Source: Alphaproteobacteria bacterium (GTDB taxonomy: Bacteria; Pseudomonadota; Alphaproteobacteria; MPNO01; UBA830). From it: 64,000 nucleotides of DNA. Each line of letters starts with the position of its first letter. Positions within the stretch are counted from its first letter, which is position 1. The DNA is taken from NCBI GenBank assembly GCA_022822405.1, contig JAJEBT010000007.1:53042-117041 (forward strand). The letters are read 5' to 3'. Both the position numbers and the translations under genes were made by a program. The notes under the pieces are model-generated. The model saw nothing but the letters and a program-made list of their open reading frames with translations. It had not been told where the DNA came from and did no database searches. Shown one piece after another: positions 16,617 through 25,798 of the stretch.

Positions 16617-19142
16617 TCACTGGTTGCGAAGCAACGGAGCCGCCTTCTGGCGCAAGACCTGCCAGATTCCCGCAAGCCCCAGCGAGAGCGTGATCGCGAC
16701 GGAGATGAGCACGGTTGCTGCGACTGCTTCAGGATCGTGCTGGAAGGGGAAGCGCATGACCTCGGTTACCACCGCCCAGGCCGCCGCCGAGCCGATGACC
16801 GCGGCGACAGCTGCAGTGAACAGCCCGAGAAGGCCGTATTCCAGCAGCAGCACGCCCATGATCCGCGCGCGGGTCGCACCGAGCACCTTGAGGATCACCG
16901 AATCGTACATTCGCCGGCGATGCGCCGCGGCGACGGTGCCGGCAAGCACCAGCACCCCGGCGGCAATCGCGACCGTCGCGGTCGCGCGGATCGCGGCGCC
17001 GAGCCGCGCGACAAACGCGTTCACCGTATCGAGCACGTCCCTAACCCGGATCGCCGTGACGTTGGGGAAGGCGTCGGCAACCGCGCGCTCGATGGCACGT
17101 TCGTGAACCGGGTCAGCATGGATCGTGGCAAGATGCGTCTGTGGAGCTCCCTCGAGCACGCCCGGCGAAAAGATGAAAAGGAAATTCATGCGGAGCGTCC
17201 GCCAGCGCACATTGCGCAGGTTCGCAATCTCCGCGGTCATGTTGCGCCCGAGGATATTGATCGTGATCGTGTCACCGATCCCGAGGCCCAGGTCGGCAGC
17301 CGAATTCGCCGACATGGAAACCAGCGGCGGGCCGGCATAGTCCGCGGGCCACCATTGGCCGGCGACCACGGTCTCGTCTGGCGGCAGCTCCCGCGACCAG
17401 GTGACGCCGCGGTCGCCGCGGAGGATCCAGCGCCCCTCCGGATGCACGTTTTCCGGGCGTGCGGCGGCGCCGTTCAGGCGCGTCACCCGGCCGCGCAGCA
17501 TCGGGGTGCTGCGGAGTTCGCGGAAGCCCTCGGCACTGCTGACGATCTCCTCGAACTGCCCGATCTGGTCGGTCTGGACGTCAATGAAGAAATAGCCCGG
17601 AGCCCGATCGGGCAGGCTCCTGGTAATCTGCCGCCCGAGATTGACCTCGATCAGGGCCACGGTGACGAGAACCGTCAGCCCGAGGCCGAGGGACAGGATG
17701 ACGCTGCCGGTCGGAGCACCCGGCCGGTGCAGGTTGGCCAGCGCCAGCCGGGTGGCCATGCCGCCGACCCGGTCGAGATTCCGGGCTATCCAGGCCACTA
17801 CCCGGGCGGCGGCGGCGAACAGGAGCATGGCGCCGGCGGCGCCACACACGAACCAGACGGCAATCACCGGGTCCCGCGAGGTGGTCACCGCCAGCACCGC
17901 TAGCAGCGCTAGAAGCACGACAGTGACGACCATGAACGGCCATCGCGGGAACGCCCGCGCGCGGGCCACGGTGTCGCGGAACAGGGCCGCGGCCGGCAGC
18001 TCGCAGGCCCGGGCGAGGGGCCAGATCGAGAATGCCAGCGCCGTCAGAAAACCGAAGGCGGCAGCAAGGACAAGCGGCATGGCGTAGATGTCCACCCGCG
18101 CGGCAACCGGGACGACATCCTGCACGAGATCCGCTGCCAGCGCCGGCGCCAGCCCGCCGACGGCGAGGCCGAGAATGACGCCGAGCGCCGCCATCGCCAG
18201 GATCTGGATCAGGTATATGCCGAAGATCATGGCCGACGAGGCGCCGACGCATTTCAGGGTGGCGATCGTACGCATCCTGCCTGCAAGGAAGTCGCGAACC
18301 GCGTTGCTGACGCCGACACCGCCGACGAGGAGCGCGACCAGGCCGACCAGCATCATGAACAGCGATGCCCGGCCGACGAGCCGCTTGATCGCCGGCGACG
18401 CGTCGCCGCGGTCGCGGACGGTCCACAGGGCATCGGGGAAGGCGGCGTCGAGTTCCTCCTTCCAGGATTCGAGCAGTTCCGGTTCGGCGAGCCTGACCCG
18501 GTAGAAGTACCAGACCTGGCTGCCCGGGCGGACCAGGCCGCTGTCGCCGACGGATTTCGCCGAGGCGATGAAACGCGGCCCCAGCTGCAGCGCCCGCGCG
18601 CCCGATACGCGGTCGGGCTCCCCGAGGATCTCGCCGCGGATCCGATAGGTCGCGTCCCCGATCCTGACGATGTCTCCGATTTCGATCCCGAGGCGGCGAA
18701 GCAGGGCCGGATCGGCGACGGCGCCCCATGCGCCACCGTCGCGCGCGAGGAAATCCGGATCGAAGGCCGGCTGCGTATTCAGCCGCCCGTAGAGCGGATA
18801 GGCTTCGTCGACCATCTTCATCTCGACGAGCGCGCGCCTGTCACCGGTGGCCGCGCGGGCCATCGACCGCAAGTAGACAACCCGCGAGACGTCGGCGGCG
18901 CGTTCAAGCCAGGCGCGCTGCTCGGGCGCGATGTCGCGGTGGGTCATGCGCAGCGCGGCGTCGCCGCCCAGCAGAATCGCTCCGTCCCGATCAAGTCCCG
19001 ACAGTACCGAAGAGGTCACCGAGCCGACCGACGCGATGGCGGCAACGCCGAGCGCGAGGCAGGCCAGAAAGACCCTGAACCCCCGTATTCCCCCGCGCAA
19101 CTCGCGAAAGGCGATGCGCGATGCGGTTCCGGCGCCCGTCAT
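16617..19142 (-). CDS. FtsX-like ABC transporter permease (YbbP type)
   Basis: 841 residues. The layout is one N-terminal membrane helix ([20 protein letters not shown]), a large periplasmic domain to about 265, a first FtsX block of helices, a middle hydrophobic region, a second periplasmic domain, and a final FtsX block ending in LLRNQ. This duplicated MacB/YbbP-like topology belongs to permeases that work with a LolD-like ATPase to extrude lipids or lipid-like molecules. The ATPase gene is directly upstream on the same strand, 21 bases away, and tesA is divergent, reproducing the well-known ybbA-ybbP/tesA neighbourhood. Substrate unknown. Confidence 0.9.
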   Translation of the reverse strand: MTGAGTASRIAFRELRGGIRGFRVFLACLALGVAAIASVGSVTSSVLSGLDRDGAILLGGDAALRMTHRDIAPEQRAWLERAADVSRVVYLRSMARAATGDRRALVEMKMVDEAYPLYGRLNTQPAFDPDFLARDGGAWGAVADPALLRRLGIEIGDIVRIGDATYRIRGEILGEPDRVSGARALQLGPRFIASAKSVGDSGLVRPGSQVWYFYRVRLAEPELLESWKEELDAAFPDALWTVRDRGDASPAIKRLVGRASLFMMLVGLVALLVGGVGVSNAVRDFLAGRMRTIATLKCVGASSAMIFGIYLIQILAMAALGVILGLAVGGLAPALAADLVQDVVPVAARVDIYAMPLVLAAAFGFLTALAFSIWPLARACELPAAALFRDTVARARAFPRWPFMVVTVVLLALLAVLAVTTSRDPVIAVWFVCGAAGAMLLFAAAARVVAWIARNLDRVGGMATRLALANLHRPGAPTGSVILSLGLGLTVLVTVALIEVNLGRQITRSLPDRAPGYFFIDVQTDQIGQFEEIVSSAEGFRELRSTPMLRGRVTRLNGAAARPENVHPEGRWILRGDRGVTWSRELPPDETVVAGQWWPADYAGPPLVSMSANSAADLGLGIGDTITINILGRNMTAEIANLRNVRWRTLRMNFLFIFSPGVLEGAPQTHLATIHADPVHERAIERAVADAFPNVTAIRVRDVLDTVNAFVARLGAAIRATATVAIAAGVLVLAGTVAAAHRRRMYDSVILKVLGATRARIMGVLLLEYGLLGLFTAAVAAVIGSAAAWAVVTEVMRFPFQHDPEAVAATVLISVAITLSLGLAGIWQVLRQKAAPLLRNQ

Positions 19143-19163
19143 GACTTCACGCTCCCGCCGGCC

Positions 19164-19850
19164 TCAGGCCGGCGCTGTGTCTGCGCCCACGCAGCCGTCG
19201 TCGAGATCGATGCGCCGCGCGCATCTCGCGGCCAGCGCGGGATTGTGGGTGATCAGGACAAGGGTCGCCCCGTGTTCGGCGCGCAGATCGAAGAGAATGT
19301 CGATCACCGCCTCGCCGGTCTTGCCGTCGAGATTGCCGGTGGGCTCGTCGGCGAGCAGCAGTCCCGGCTCGCATACGATTGCGCGCGCGATCGCCGTCCG
19401 CTGCTGCTCGCCGCCGGAAAGCTGGCCGGGAAAATGCGACAGGCGATGTCCGAGCCCGACCGATTTGAGGGCTTCGCTGGCACGGTCGAAGGCATCGCCA
19501 AGACCGGCAAGCTCGACCGGAATCGCGACGTTCTCCAGGGCGTTCATGGTCGGAACGAGATGAAAGTCCTGAAACACGATGCCGATATTGTCGCGCCGAA
19601 ACCGCGCCAGGCCATCCTCGTCGAGCGCGCTCAGGTCCTGGTCGGCGACCTCGACGGTGCCGGCGGTCTGGCGTTCAAGACCGCCGACCAGCATCATCAT
19701 CGAGGTCTTGCCGGATCCCGACGGCCCGGTCACGCCCACCGTCTCTCCGGTGCGTATTCCGAGATTTATTCCGTTCAGGATATTGACCGGCCCCGCCTTG
19801 CTCTCCAGTCTCAGTTCGACGTCTTCCAGACGAACCATGGTTCCGGACAT
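19164..19850 (-). CDS. ABC transporter ATPase (YbbA/LolD type)
   Basis: 228 residues, the normal size for the LolD/YbbA/MacB ATPase subfamily. Walker A is GPSGSGKTS at about 42-50, the Q-loop [16 protein letters not shown] follows, the ABC signature LSGGEQQR is at about 144-151, Walker B is LLLADEP at about 164-170, and the switch His is in LITHN. It powers the permease encoded 21 bases downstream. Its ATG (19848-19850) shares bases with an ATG on the other strand that could start tesA; an in-frame ATG four codons later (19836-19838) is an alternative. Confidence 0.92.
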   Translation of the reverse strand: MSGTMVRLEDVELRLESKAGPVNILNGINLGIRTGETVGVTGPSGSGKTSMMMLVGGLERQTAGTVEVADQDLSALDEDGLARFRRDNIGIVFQDFHLVPTMNALENVAIPVELAGLGDAFDRASEALKSVGLGHRLSHFPGQLSGGEQQRTAIARAIVCEPGLLLADEPTGNLDGKTGEAVIDILFDLRAEHGATLVLITHNPALAARCARRIDLDDGCVGADTAPA

Positions 19851-19938
19851 GCCGCTCTCGTCCCTTCCTGTCCCGCGCCGGCCGCTGATCGGGCGACCGC
19901 CCTCATATAGGTTGTTCCGAGGAATTCTCCAAACGGCA

Positions 19939-20550
19939 ATGGCGGCGGCCTGCCTCGTCTCGGCGCTCGGGACCTCGCCGGCGCTGTCGCAGGCCGCGCG
20001 GCTCCTCGTGCTCGGCGACAGCCTGACGGCCGGCTACGGCCTGGCGCAGGAAGAGGCCTTTCCGGCCCGGCTCCAGGCAGAACTCCGCGACCGCGGCCTC
20101 GGGGTCGTGGTGCTCGACGGCGGGGTGTCGGGAGACACTACCGCCGGCGGATTGGCCCGGGTCAACTGGGCGCTCGCCGACGGGCCGACCCATGTGATCG
20201 TCGAGCTCGGCGCCAACGACGCGCTCCGGGGCATAGACCCGGCGACCACGCGCGCCAATCTCGACAGGCTGCTGTCGCACCTTGGCGCAGCCGGCGTGAA
20301 GATACTGCTGGCCGGCATGTATGCGCCGCCGAACTGGGGCAAGGCCTATGAGACCGCCTTCCGGCGGATATATCCCGAGCTTGCCCAAAAGCACGGCTCC
20401 GCGTTCTATCCCTTCTTCCTCGACGGCGTCGCCGCGGAGCCGGACCTCAACCAGAAAGACGGCATCCACCCCAACGCCCGTGGCGTCGACGTCATCGTTG
20501 ACCGCATGATGCCATATGTGCTCCGTTGGCTCGGTACGGGAGGAGACTGA
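19939..20550 (+). CDS. tesA: Arylesterase/lysophospholipase of the TesA SGNH family
   Basis: An SGNH hydrolase of the TesA (thioesterase I/lysophospholipase L1) type, secreted to the periplasm. The blocks are LGDSLTAGYG (nucleophile Ser), DGGVSGDTTAGG (Gly), VELGANDALRG (Asn) and DGIHPNARG (Asp/His). The ORF track starts it too early. From the ATG at 19939 the protein has 203 residues and begins with a hydrophobic signal ending in ALSQA. A TTG at 19912 would add Phe-Arg to give a better charged n-region, and an ATG at 19849 would overlap the divergent ATPase start; none has a good ribosome-binding site. Its stop is one base before the start of the FIST gene. Confidence 0.88.
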   Translation: MAAACLVSALGTSPALSQAARLLVLGDSLTAGYGLAQEEAFPARLQAELRDRGLGVVVLDGGVSGDTTAGGLARVNWALADGPTHVIVELGANDALRGIDPATTRANLDRLLSHLGAAGVKILLAGMYAPPNWGKAYETAFRRIYPELAQKHGSAFYPFFLDGVAAEPDLNQKDGIHPNARGVDVIVDRMMPYVLRWLGTGGD

Positions 20551-20551
20551 C

Positions 20552-21688
20552 ATGCAGACCGCAACAGCAACCGACGCCTTCAGGCTCGGTCACGCCGCGG
20601 ACGCCGACTGGGAAACCCTGACGGATTCCTGTCTGGAGCAGTTCGGGGACGTGCCCGCGGACGCCAATCTCGGGTTCATCTATGTCACCGACCTCCTCGA
20701 TGACGACCTGCCGCTGATCGCTGACCGGTTCCGGGAGCGCACCGGCGTCGAACACTGGACCGGAACCATCGGGCTCGGCGTCATGGTTGGCGGCCAGGAG
20801 TATTTCGGGAGGCCGGCGATTGTCGCCATGGCCGGAGCCCTGCCTGCAAACGGGTTCCGCATCCTTCCCACCATCGACAAGCCCGGCGAGGCGCTTCCCG
20901 ACGACGTGACCGAATGGATCGGCGCGGAAGAGGCGGTGTTCGGCGTCGTCCACGCGGATCCCCGCAATGCCTACGTGGCCGATATCCTGAACTCGATTTC
21001 GGACGACACCGACGCCTTCCTGGTCGGCGGCCTCACGGCCTCGCGCGGACGGCACACGCAGATCGCCGACCGGCTCACCGAGGGCGGCGTATCGGGAGTG
21101 CTCTTCTCGGCCACCGTGCCGGCGACCTGCGGCCTCAGCCAGGGCTGTACGCCGCTGAGCGACATACACGAGGTCAGTCGTGCCAAGGACAATATCCTCA
21201 TCGAGCTCGACGGCCGGCCAGCGCTCGACGTGTTCAAGGAAGACATCGGCGACGTGCTGGCCCGAAATCTCGAGCGGGCCGGTGGCTACATCCACGCCGC
21301 CTTGCCGATAACGGGGGACGACAGCGGCGATTATCTGGTCCGCAATGTCGTCGGCATAGATCCCCAGGAGAAGCTCGTCGCCATAGGCGAGCGGGTGGCA
21401 ACGGGAGACCGGATCATGTTCGTGCGCCGCGACGGCAATGCGGCGGCACAGGATCTCGATCGCATGCTGAACGGGGTCGTCGCCCGCGCCGGCGGATCGC
21501 CGCGGGCAGCACTCTACTATTCCTGCGTTGCCCGGGGCCCCAACCTGTTCGGCAAGAATTCCGAAGAACTCAAGGCGGTACAGACGGCGCTCGGGAGCGA
21601 CGTGCCGCTGGTCGGTTTCTTCGCCAATGGCGAGATCTCCCGAAACCGCCTCTATGGTTATACCGGAGTGCTCACCATTCTCGGCTGA
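20552..21688 (+). CDS. FIST domain protein (sensory/signal domain)
   Basis: 378 residues with the FIST N domain (about 35-220) followed by the FIST C domain (about 225-365). Conserved elements are the GTIGLGVMVGG turn, the GGLTASRGRH stretch and the C-terminal ALYYSCVARGPNLFG with FFANGEI. FIST domains are usually intracellular ligand-sensing modules, proposed to bind amino acids, and are often fused or adjacent to signalling enzymes; here the protein stands alone. GGGAGGAG precedes the ATG and the gene begins one base after the tesA stop, so the two are probably co-expressed. Ligand unknown. Confidence 0.87.
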   Translation: MQTATATDAFRLGHAADADWETLTDSCLEQFGDVPADANLGFIYVTDLLDDDLPLIADRFRERTGVEHWTGTIGLGVMVGGQEYFGRPAIVAMAGALPANGFRILPTIDKPGEALPDDVTEWIGAEEAVFGVVHADPRNAYVADILNSISDDTDAFLVGGLTASRGRHTQIADRLTEGGVSGVLFSATVPATCGLSQGCTPLSDIHEVSRAKDNILIELDGRPALDVFKEDIGDVLARNLERAGGYIHAALPITGDDSGDYLVRNVVGIDPQEKLVAIGERVATGDRIMFVRRDGNAAAQDLDRMLNGVVARAGGSPRAALYYSCVARGPNLFGKNSEELKAVQTALGSDVPLVGFFANGEISRNRLYGYTGVLTILG

Positions 21689-22067
21689 GGGCGGATGGCT
21701 CTTTCGCGTGCCATAGCGCCCATCGCCATCGACGCCAGGTCCGCCTCCGTCAGGGCGGCATGTGCCGGCGCAGTACTGGCCGGCATCGCCTGATGCTCCT
21801 GAGGCTGTTCGGAGGTCAGATCACAGGAGTGTCGATCCACGCTCCCGCGCGGGTGTTGTGTCAGATGTTTTCCGCAATCTCGATCGTGGTATGGATCCCG
21901 GGTGTGGCGCTGCCGTCCATGCGGGCAGAAGCGCCCCGGACTGTCACTACGGCAATGCCGCGAACGTCCCCGGCCTCTTGATCGGATCCGTCCAACCGCA
22001 GAAAATCCCTCGCTCCGGCTGCCTGCCGCCCACCGCCAGCAGCGGCCACATTTCGGGAGGTCTCGGG
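21689..22067. other. Gene-free gap between the FIST gene and thpR
   Basis: 379 bases. The ORFs crossing it (for example 21658-21840 on the minus strand) have no ribosome-binding site and no recognisable family. No tRNA, hairpin or repeat of note was seen. Confidence 0.5.
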
Positions 22068-22616
22068 ATGGTCCGCCTGTTCGTCGCTCTCGGACTGCCC
22101 GAGAGCATCCGGCTCCGCCTCGCCACGCTGGCCGGCGGCATCGACGGCGCGCGCTGGGTACCGCCGGAAAATCTCCACATCACCCTGCGTTTCATCGGCG
22201 AAGTCCCGGAAGACCTGATCGCCGACGTGGCGGACGCGCTCGGCGCGATCCGGATGCCGCCGCTCACCGTGACGCTGCGCGGCGCCGGGCATTTCAGCTC
22301 CGGGAAGAAGACACGCGCGGTCTGGATCGGGGTCGAGAAAACCGAAGAGCTCGCCACGCTCCAAGCCAGGATCGAGCGCGCAGTGACCGGGGGCGGGCTC
22401 GATCCGGAACGGCGCAAGTTCATGCCGCACGTCACCATCGGCCGGTTGAGGCAGGCGCGCGCCGACCATGTCCGCTCCTGGCTCGAAGCCAATGGCGCGT
22501 TCGAGGAAGCTCCCTTCGAGGCGGACCGCTTCATCCTGTACGAAAGCAGGCTTGGACGATCCGGTCCGAGCTACCTGCCGCTCGCGGAGTTCGCCCTGGC
22601 GCCCGACCCGCGGTAA
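22068..22616 (+). CDS. thpR: RNA 2',3'-cyclic phosphodiesterase ThpR (LigT family)
   Basis: 182 residues. The 2H phosphoesterase fold is shown by its two HxT motifs, HIT at residues 37-39 (ENLHITLRFIG) and HVT at 121-123 (MPHVTIGRL), and by the start MVRLFVALGLPE. The enzyme opens 2',3'-cyclic phosphates on RNA and can ligate tRNA halves in vitro. The ATG at 22068 was chosen over the longer ORF-track start because CGGGAGG sits just upstream and the family N-terminus begins there. It converges on the DUF1289 gene, 27 bases apart. Confidence 0.93.
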   Translation: MVRLFVALGLPESIRLRLATLAGGIDGARWVPPENLHITLRFIGEVPEDLIADVADALGAIRMPPLTVTLRGAGHFSSGKKTRAVWIGVEKTEELATLQARIERAVTGGGLDPERRKFMPHVTIGRLRQARADHVRSWLEANGAFEEAPFEADRFILYESRLGRSGPSYLPLAEFALAPDPR

Positions 22617-22643
22617 CACCAGCCGGCGCATCGGGGATGATGA

Positions 22644-22841
22644 CTAAGGTGTGCGCTCGCCGAGCTTCACCAGGCGCCGCCTGAGTTCCTGTTCGAGCCG
22701 GCCTCGGCGGAACGGTGTCAGCTTGCGCCATTCTCCGATCTCAGCGGCGGTCCTGCCACAGCCCAGGCACCAGCCCGTCTTCGGGTCGGGACGGCAGATG
22801 TCGATGCATGGAGATTGCGCACGTTTTGCGCCCCGTTTCAT
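22644..22841 (-). CDS. DUF1289 family small cysteine-rich protein
   Basis: 65 residues, highly basic at both ends, with Cys at 12, 16, 25 and 28 (PCIDICRPD...WCLGCGR), the C-x3-C...C-x2-C pattern of DUF1289. The pattern suggests a metal or iron-sulfur site, but the function of the family is not established. The conserved segment [10 protein letters not shown] follows the second pair. It is small but its full-length match to the family pattern makes it a firm gene call. It lies downstream of the WD40 gene on the same strand. Confidence 0.88.
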   Translation of the reverse strand: MKRGAKRAQSPCIDICRPDPKTGWCLGCGRTAAEIGEWRKLTPFRRGRLEQELRRRLVKLGERTP

Positions 22842-22875
22842 GGAAGAACCCCGCTCCGAGTTTCTCCGTTCGCGC

Positions 22876-23925
22876 TCACGATGGAGCCCGCCAGTCGGAC
22901 AGGCTCATTCGACCGACAAAACCGTCCTCGGTACCGAGTGCGAGATGCCGCCCATCCGCCGACCAGGCGAGCGCGGTCACAGCACCCTTGCCTGGTCGCC
23001 TGACCAGAACCGCTTGATCGCGGTCGATCTGCACGAGGATGGCGGCACCGTCCTCATATCCGGCGGCGACCACGTCATGCCGGGGGTGGGCAGCCACCAC
23101 CGTCACCACACCCTCGAAGCCCCACCCGAGGTCGAGGGGCGCCTTACCCATGGGGCCGTTCTTACCGTGGAAAGGCCAACAAACGACGGCCTCCGCGCCA
23201 CTGGTCGCCAAATACCTTCCCTTCGGCAGCCAGCTCATCGACTTGACCTTCACAGGGTAGCCAGACATCCGCATATCAGCGCCGTCGGAGACACGCCAAC
23301 CGTGCAGCTCGTTCTCCTGCATTGCGGTGACGATGTACTTCCCGTCCGGGCTCCAGGTCAGGTTAAGGTGCGAGCCCGACCAGCTGAGTCGTTTAGGCTC
23401 CTGCGTGCCGCCCTTCGCCCACCAGAGGCTGATTCCGCCATAGTGCGCGGCGGCGATCCGTTTTCCTTTCGGATCGAACGCCAGACCGCCGACCGTGTTT
23501 GCATGATCGAACGTTCCAACCGGTCTTCCATCTTGCGCGAAAAGGGAAACTGTCTTGCCGAAGGCCGCCGCGCATAGTCCCGATGCCCTGCTGATCACAA
23601 TCGGTTCGACCCATCGCCGCGAAATGGCTGCAATTTCGGCGGTCTCGCCGTTGGTATCGGTGCTCACCAGCCGAGTATCGTCTCCACCTGTCAGAACGCG
23701 CTGCTCCCCCAAGTCGACGGCCAGCGAAAGACAGGCTCCGTCATGCACCGAAACGAAGGACGGAGGATCAGTGCTTTCGCTGTTGATAAACGCGACCCGA
23801 CCGTCCCCGAGTGCTGCCGCGAGCAGTCCCTCCTCAAGGAACGCAACGCCCACCACATAAGCGCTGAGCGTCCGACCGGTGCCGACGCGATCAAGCAGCG
23901 ACGTCTTGCGCTGTTCGGCGGACAA
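22876..23925 (-). CDS. WD40-repeat protein paired with CobW GTPase (start codon damaged)
   Basis: About 349 residues of degenerate WD40 blades (for example [44 protein letters not shown]), which should form one beta-propeller. WD40 proteins of this type occur beside CobW/ZigA-like GTPases in zinc-limitation operons of alphaproteobacteria. As sequenced, the first usable codon is a TTG at 23923-23925. Two codons upstream in the same frame an AAG (23929-23931) stands where an ATG would be made by changing plus-strand base 23930 from t to a; that same change would give the CobW gene its expected TGA. Translation as drawn is therefore doubtful, although the body is intact. Confidence 0.78.
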   Translation of the reverse strand: MSAEQRKTSLLDRVGTGRTLSAYVVGVAFLEEGLLAAALGDGRVAFINSESTDPPSFVSVHDGACLSLAVDLGEQRVLTGGDDTRLVSTDTNGETAEIAAISRRWVEPIVISRASGLCAAAFGKTVSLFAQDGRPVGTFDHANTVGGLAFDPKGKRIAAAHYGGISLWWAKGGTQEPKRLSWSGSHLNLTWSPDGKYIVTAMQENELHGWRVSDGADMRMSGYPVKVKSMSWLPKGRYLATSGAEAVVCWPFHGKNGPMGKAPLDLGWGFEGVVTVVAAHPRHDVVAAGYEDGAAILVQIDRDQAVLVRRPGKGAVTALAWSADGRHLALGTEDGFVGRMSLSDWRAPS

Positions 23926-24884
23926 ACTCTTGCGAGGCAGGCATCGAACTGCTCACGCAGTTCCAACTCATAAATGTTTCGTCCGAGGAAGACCAAGCGA
24001 CTCTCTCGGTCCTCGTCTGGGCTCCACGGCTTCGTGAAGTTACTTTCCATCAGCATATGGACCGCCTGGACGACATACTGCTTGTCCTGACCAGCGATCG
24101 ACAAGATCCCTTTGGTTCGCAGAAGGTCTTGACCACGCTCGACAAGCAGGCGCTGCAACCACTCTATGAGGCGGGTTCTGTTCAAGGGCCGGTCGGTGCG
24201 CAGGCAGACGCTCTTTACAGCGTCGTCGTGTTCATGGTCGTCTTCCGAAAGAAAGTCCGGCTCGATCGCCAGTATGCGATCAAGATCGAAGGCTCGGCGC
24301 CCCAGAACCGTGTCAAGCCCCACCTCGCATCGCTCCGTGCGATGGATAACCGCTGTCGCATTGATCGAACGGATGCGCGTTTCCACCTGCGCCAGTTCAT
24401 CGGCCGACACAAGATCTGTCTTGTTAAGAAGGAGAACGTCGGCAAAGGCAATCTGTTCCAGCGCCTCATGGCTGTCTTCCAGCCGCTGGACGACATGGCG
24501 GGCGTCGACCACCGTCACGATCGAATCGAGCCACGTCCGTCGCCGAACGTCGTCGTCCACGAAGAAGGTCTGAGCAACTGGCGCGGGATCGGCAAGGCCG
24601 GTGGTCTCGATGAGGATTCCATCGAAGCTGCCTTGCCGTTTCATCAAACCGCCAAGAATCCGGATCAGATCCCCGCGTACGGTGCAGCAGATGCAACCGT
24701 TGTTCATCTCGAACACTTCCTCGTCAGCGTCGACCACGAGGTCGTTGTCGATGCCGATTTCGCCGAACTCGTTGACAACGACGGCGTATTTCTTGCCGTG
24801 CTCCTCGGTCAGAATACGGTTCAGGAGCGTCGTCTTGCCGGCACCGAGATAGCCGGTCAGAACGGTAACGGGGATCTGGTTCAT
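23691..24884 (-). CDS. CobW/ZigA-family GTPase metallochaperone with a run-on C-terminus
   Basis: A G3E GTPase of the COG0523 family, thought to deliver zinc or another metal to client enzymes. The start at 24882-24884 follows AAGGAGAAGG; the ORF-track start 15 codons upstream is unlikely. Walker A is GYLGAGKTT (about 11-19), the metal motif CxCC is CICC (about 64-67), NKTD is at about 154-157, and a short acidic His-containing loop (EDDHEHDD) follows. The CobW C-terminal domain ends at FDACLA, where family members stop. Here the frame runs on for about 79 more residues over the WD40 gene because the expected TGA at 23928-23930 reads AGA. The intact part would be 318 residues. Confidence 0.85.
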   Translation of the reverse strand: MNQIPVTVLTGYLGAGKTTLLNRILTEEHGKKYAVVVNEFGEIGIDNDLVVDADEEVFEMNNGCICCTVRGDLIRILGGLMKRQGSFDGILIETTGLADPAPVAQTFFVDDDVRRRTWLDSIVTVVDARHVVQRLEDSHEALEQIAFADVLLLNKTDLVSADELAQVETRIRSINATAVIHRTERCEVGLDTVLGRRAFDLDRILAIEPDFLSEDDHEHDDAVKSVCLRTDRPLNRTRLIEWLQRLLVERGQDLLRTKGILSIAGQDKQYVVQAVHMLMESNFTKPWSPDEDRESRLVFLGRNIYELELREQFDACLARVCPPNSARRRCLIASAPVGRSALMWWALRSLRRDCSRQHSGTVGSRLSTAKALILRPSFRCMTEPVFRWPSTWGSSAF

Positions 24885-25198
24885 GGGTTCCTTCTCCTTC
24901 AATGTCTGAGGCCGTTCAGTAGCACCCAACGACCTGTGTTCAGTTCACCGATGCCGGCGGAAGGCGCTGTTCGGGACTCAGCGTGCGTTGCAGAGGGACA
25001 TCGCCAGAGCAACCCGTTGAGTCGGCGCATGCTGCCCGCAGCAGCTGGAATCGGTACAGGGCGGGACTGGATCGACGGGAGCGCCACGGCCCTGTCCCTT
25101 CTCGCGTCAAGATATAAAATGTTATAACGTTGCGTATCTTGATTGCAATAGCCAAGTGTGCCCGAATACCGGGCGTGGCCCCGAGAATGCCGCCGGAT
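24885..25198. other. Leader/upstream region of the cobW-WD40 unit
   Basis: 314 bases between the GST stop and the cobW start. It contains the Zur-like palindrome at 25118-25131 within an AT-rich patch. No gene is supported; the short ORFs drawn across it are antisense or lack ribosome-binding sites. Confidence 0.55.
25118..25131. promoter_or_regulatory. Candidate Zur operator upstream of cobW
   Basis: AATGTTATAACGTT has the perfect core palindrome GTTATAAC with flanks that pair except at one position. It resembles the ATGTTATAnTATAACAT-type boxes of the zinc repressor Zur. It lies 234 bases upstream of the cobW start in an AT-rich patch. CobW/WD40 pairs are typical Zur targets, which strengthens the reading, but the box is inferred from pattern alone. 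Confidence 0.5.
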
Positions 25199-25798
25199 TC
25201 ACGCGCTTGGGCGCGATTCGGCAAATTCCGGATATTCGGCGTTGAACTCCGCGAGCCAGCCGACGAGCCCGGGATAGCCCTCGCGCCACACGAAGGGCTT
25301 GCGGAAATCGAGATATTCGAGCGCGCAGGCGAGCCCGATGGCGCCGACCGTCGGCGGCCGGAGTCCGGGCGGCGCGGCCTCGCTCGCCGCGAGCGCGCGG
25401 GCGATCTTGCCGCGCTGGAAGTCGAGCCACGGCTCGTACGGCTCGAGGTCGGGACGATACCGGCCTTCATAGACGATCAACAGCGCGGCCTCGAGAATGC
25501 CGTCGGCTAGCGCCGCCTGGCGGAGCACCTCGAACTTCGCGGCGCTCTCTGCCGGGATGATGCGGCCGCCGCCCGCGGCCTCGTCGAGGAACTGGAGAAT
25601 CACGCGGCTGTCGAACAGCGTCCGCCCATCCTCGAGCTCGAGTATCGGCACCTTGCCGAGCGGGTTGCAGCTCTGGACGAGGTTCTCATCGTCGGCCTCG
25701 CGGAACTCCATCGTACCGTCGAGGCCGAGATGCCGGGCGGCGAAGAGGATCTTGCGCCCGAACGGCGACGGCTGGCGCGAATGCAGGGTGAACGTCAT
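25199..25798 (-). CDS. Glutathione S-transferase family protein, copy 1
   Basis: 199 residues from the ATG at 25796-25798, which overlaps the cysK stop as ATGA; the ORF track extends it wrongly into cysK. The thioredoxin-fold N-domain begins TLHSRQPSPFGRKI with the catalytic Ser/Cys region and has the cis-Pro block GKVPILELEDGRTLFDSRVI, where the last residues bind glutathione. The helical C-domain follows to residue 199. Coupling to cysteine synthase suggests a role linked to thiol supply or detoxification. The precise electrophile or maleylpyruvate-isomerase-like use is unknown. Confidence 0.87.
   Translation of the reverse strand: MTFTLHSRQPSPFGRKILFAARHLGLDGTMEFREADDENLVQSCNPLGKVPILELEDGRTLFDSRVILQFLDEAAGGGRIIPAESAAKFEVLRQAALADGILEAALLIVYEGRYRPDLEPYEPWLDFQRGKIARALAASEAAPPGLRPPTVGAIGLACALEYLDFRKPFVWREGYPGLVGWLAEFNAEYPEFAESRPSA

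Noticed and set aside
21658-21840. 60-residue minus-strand ORF after the FIST gene
   Set aside because: No ribosome-binding site, no recognisable family and partial overlap with the FIST gene end.
23691-23927. Functional 79-residue CobW C-terminal extension
   Set aside because: It is the out-of-frame reading of the WD40 gene, has no CobW-like features, and disappears with a one-base change that also restores the WD40 start.
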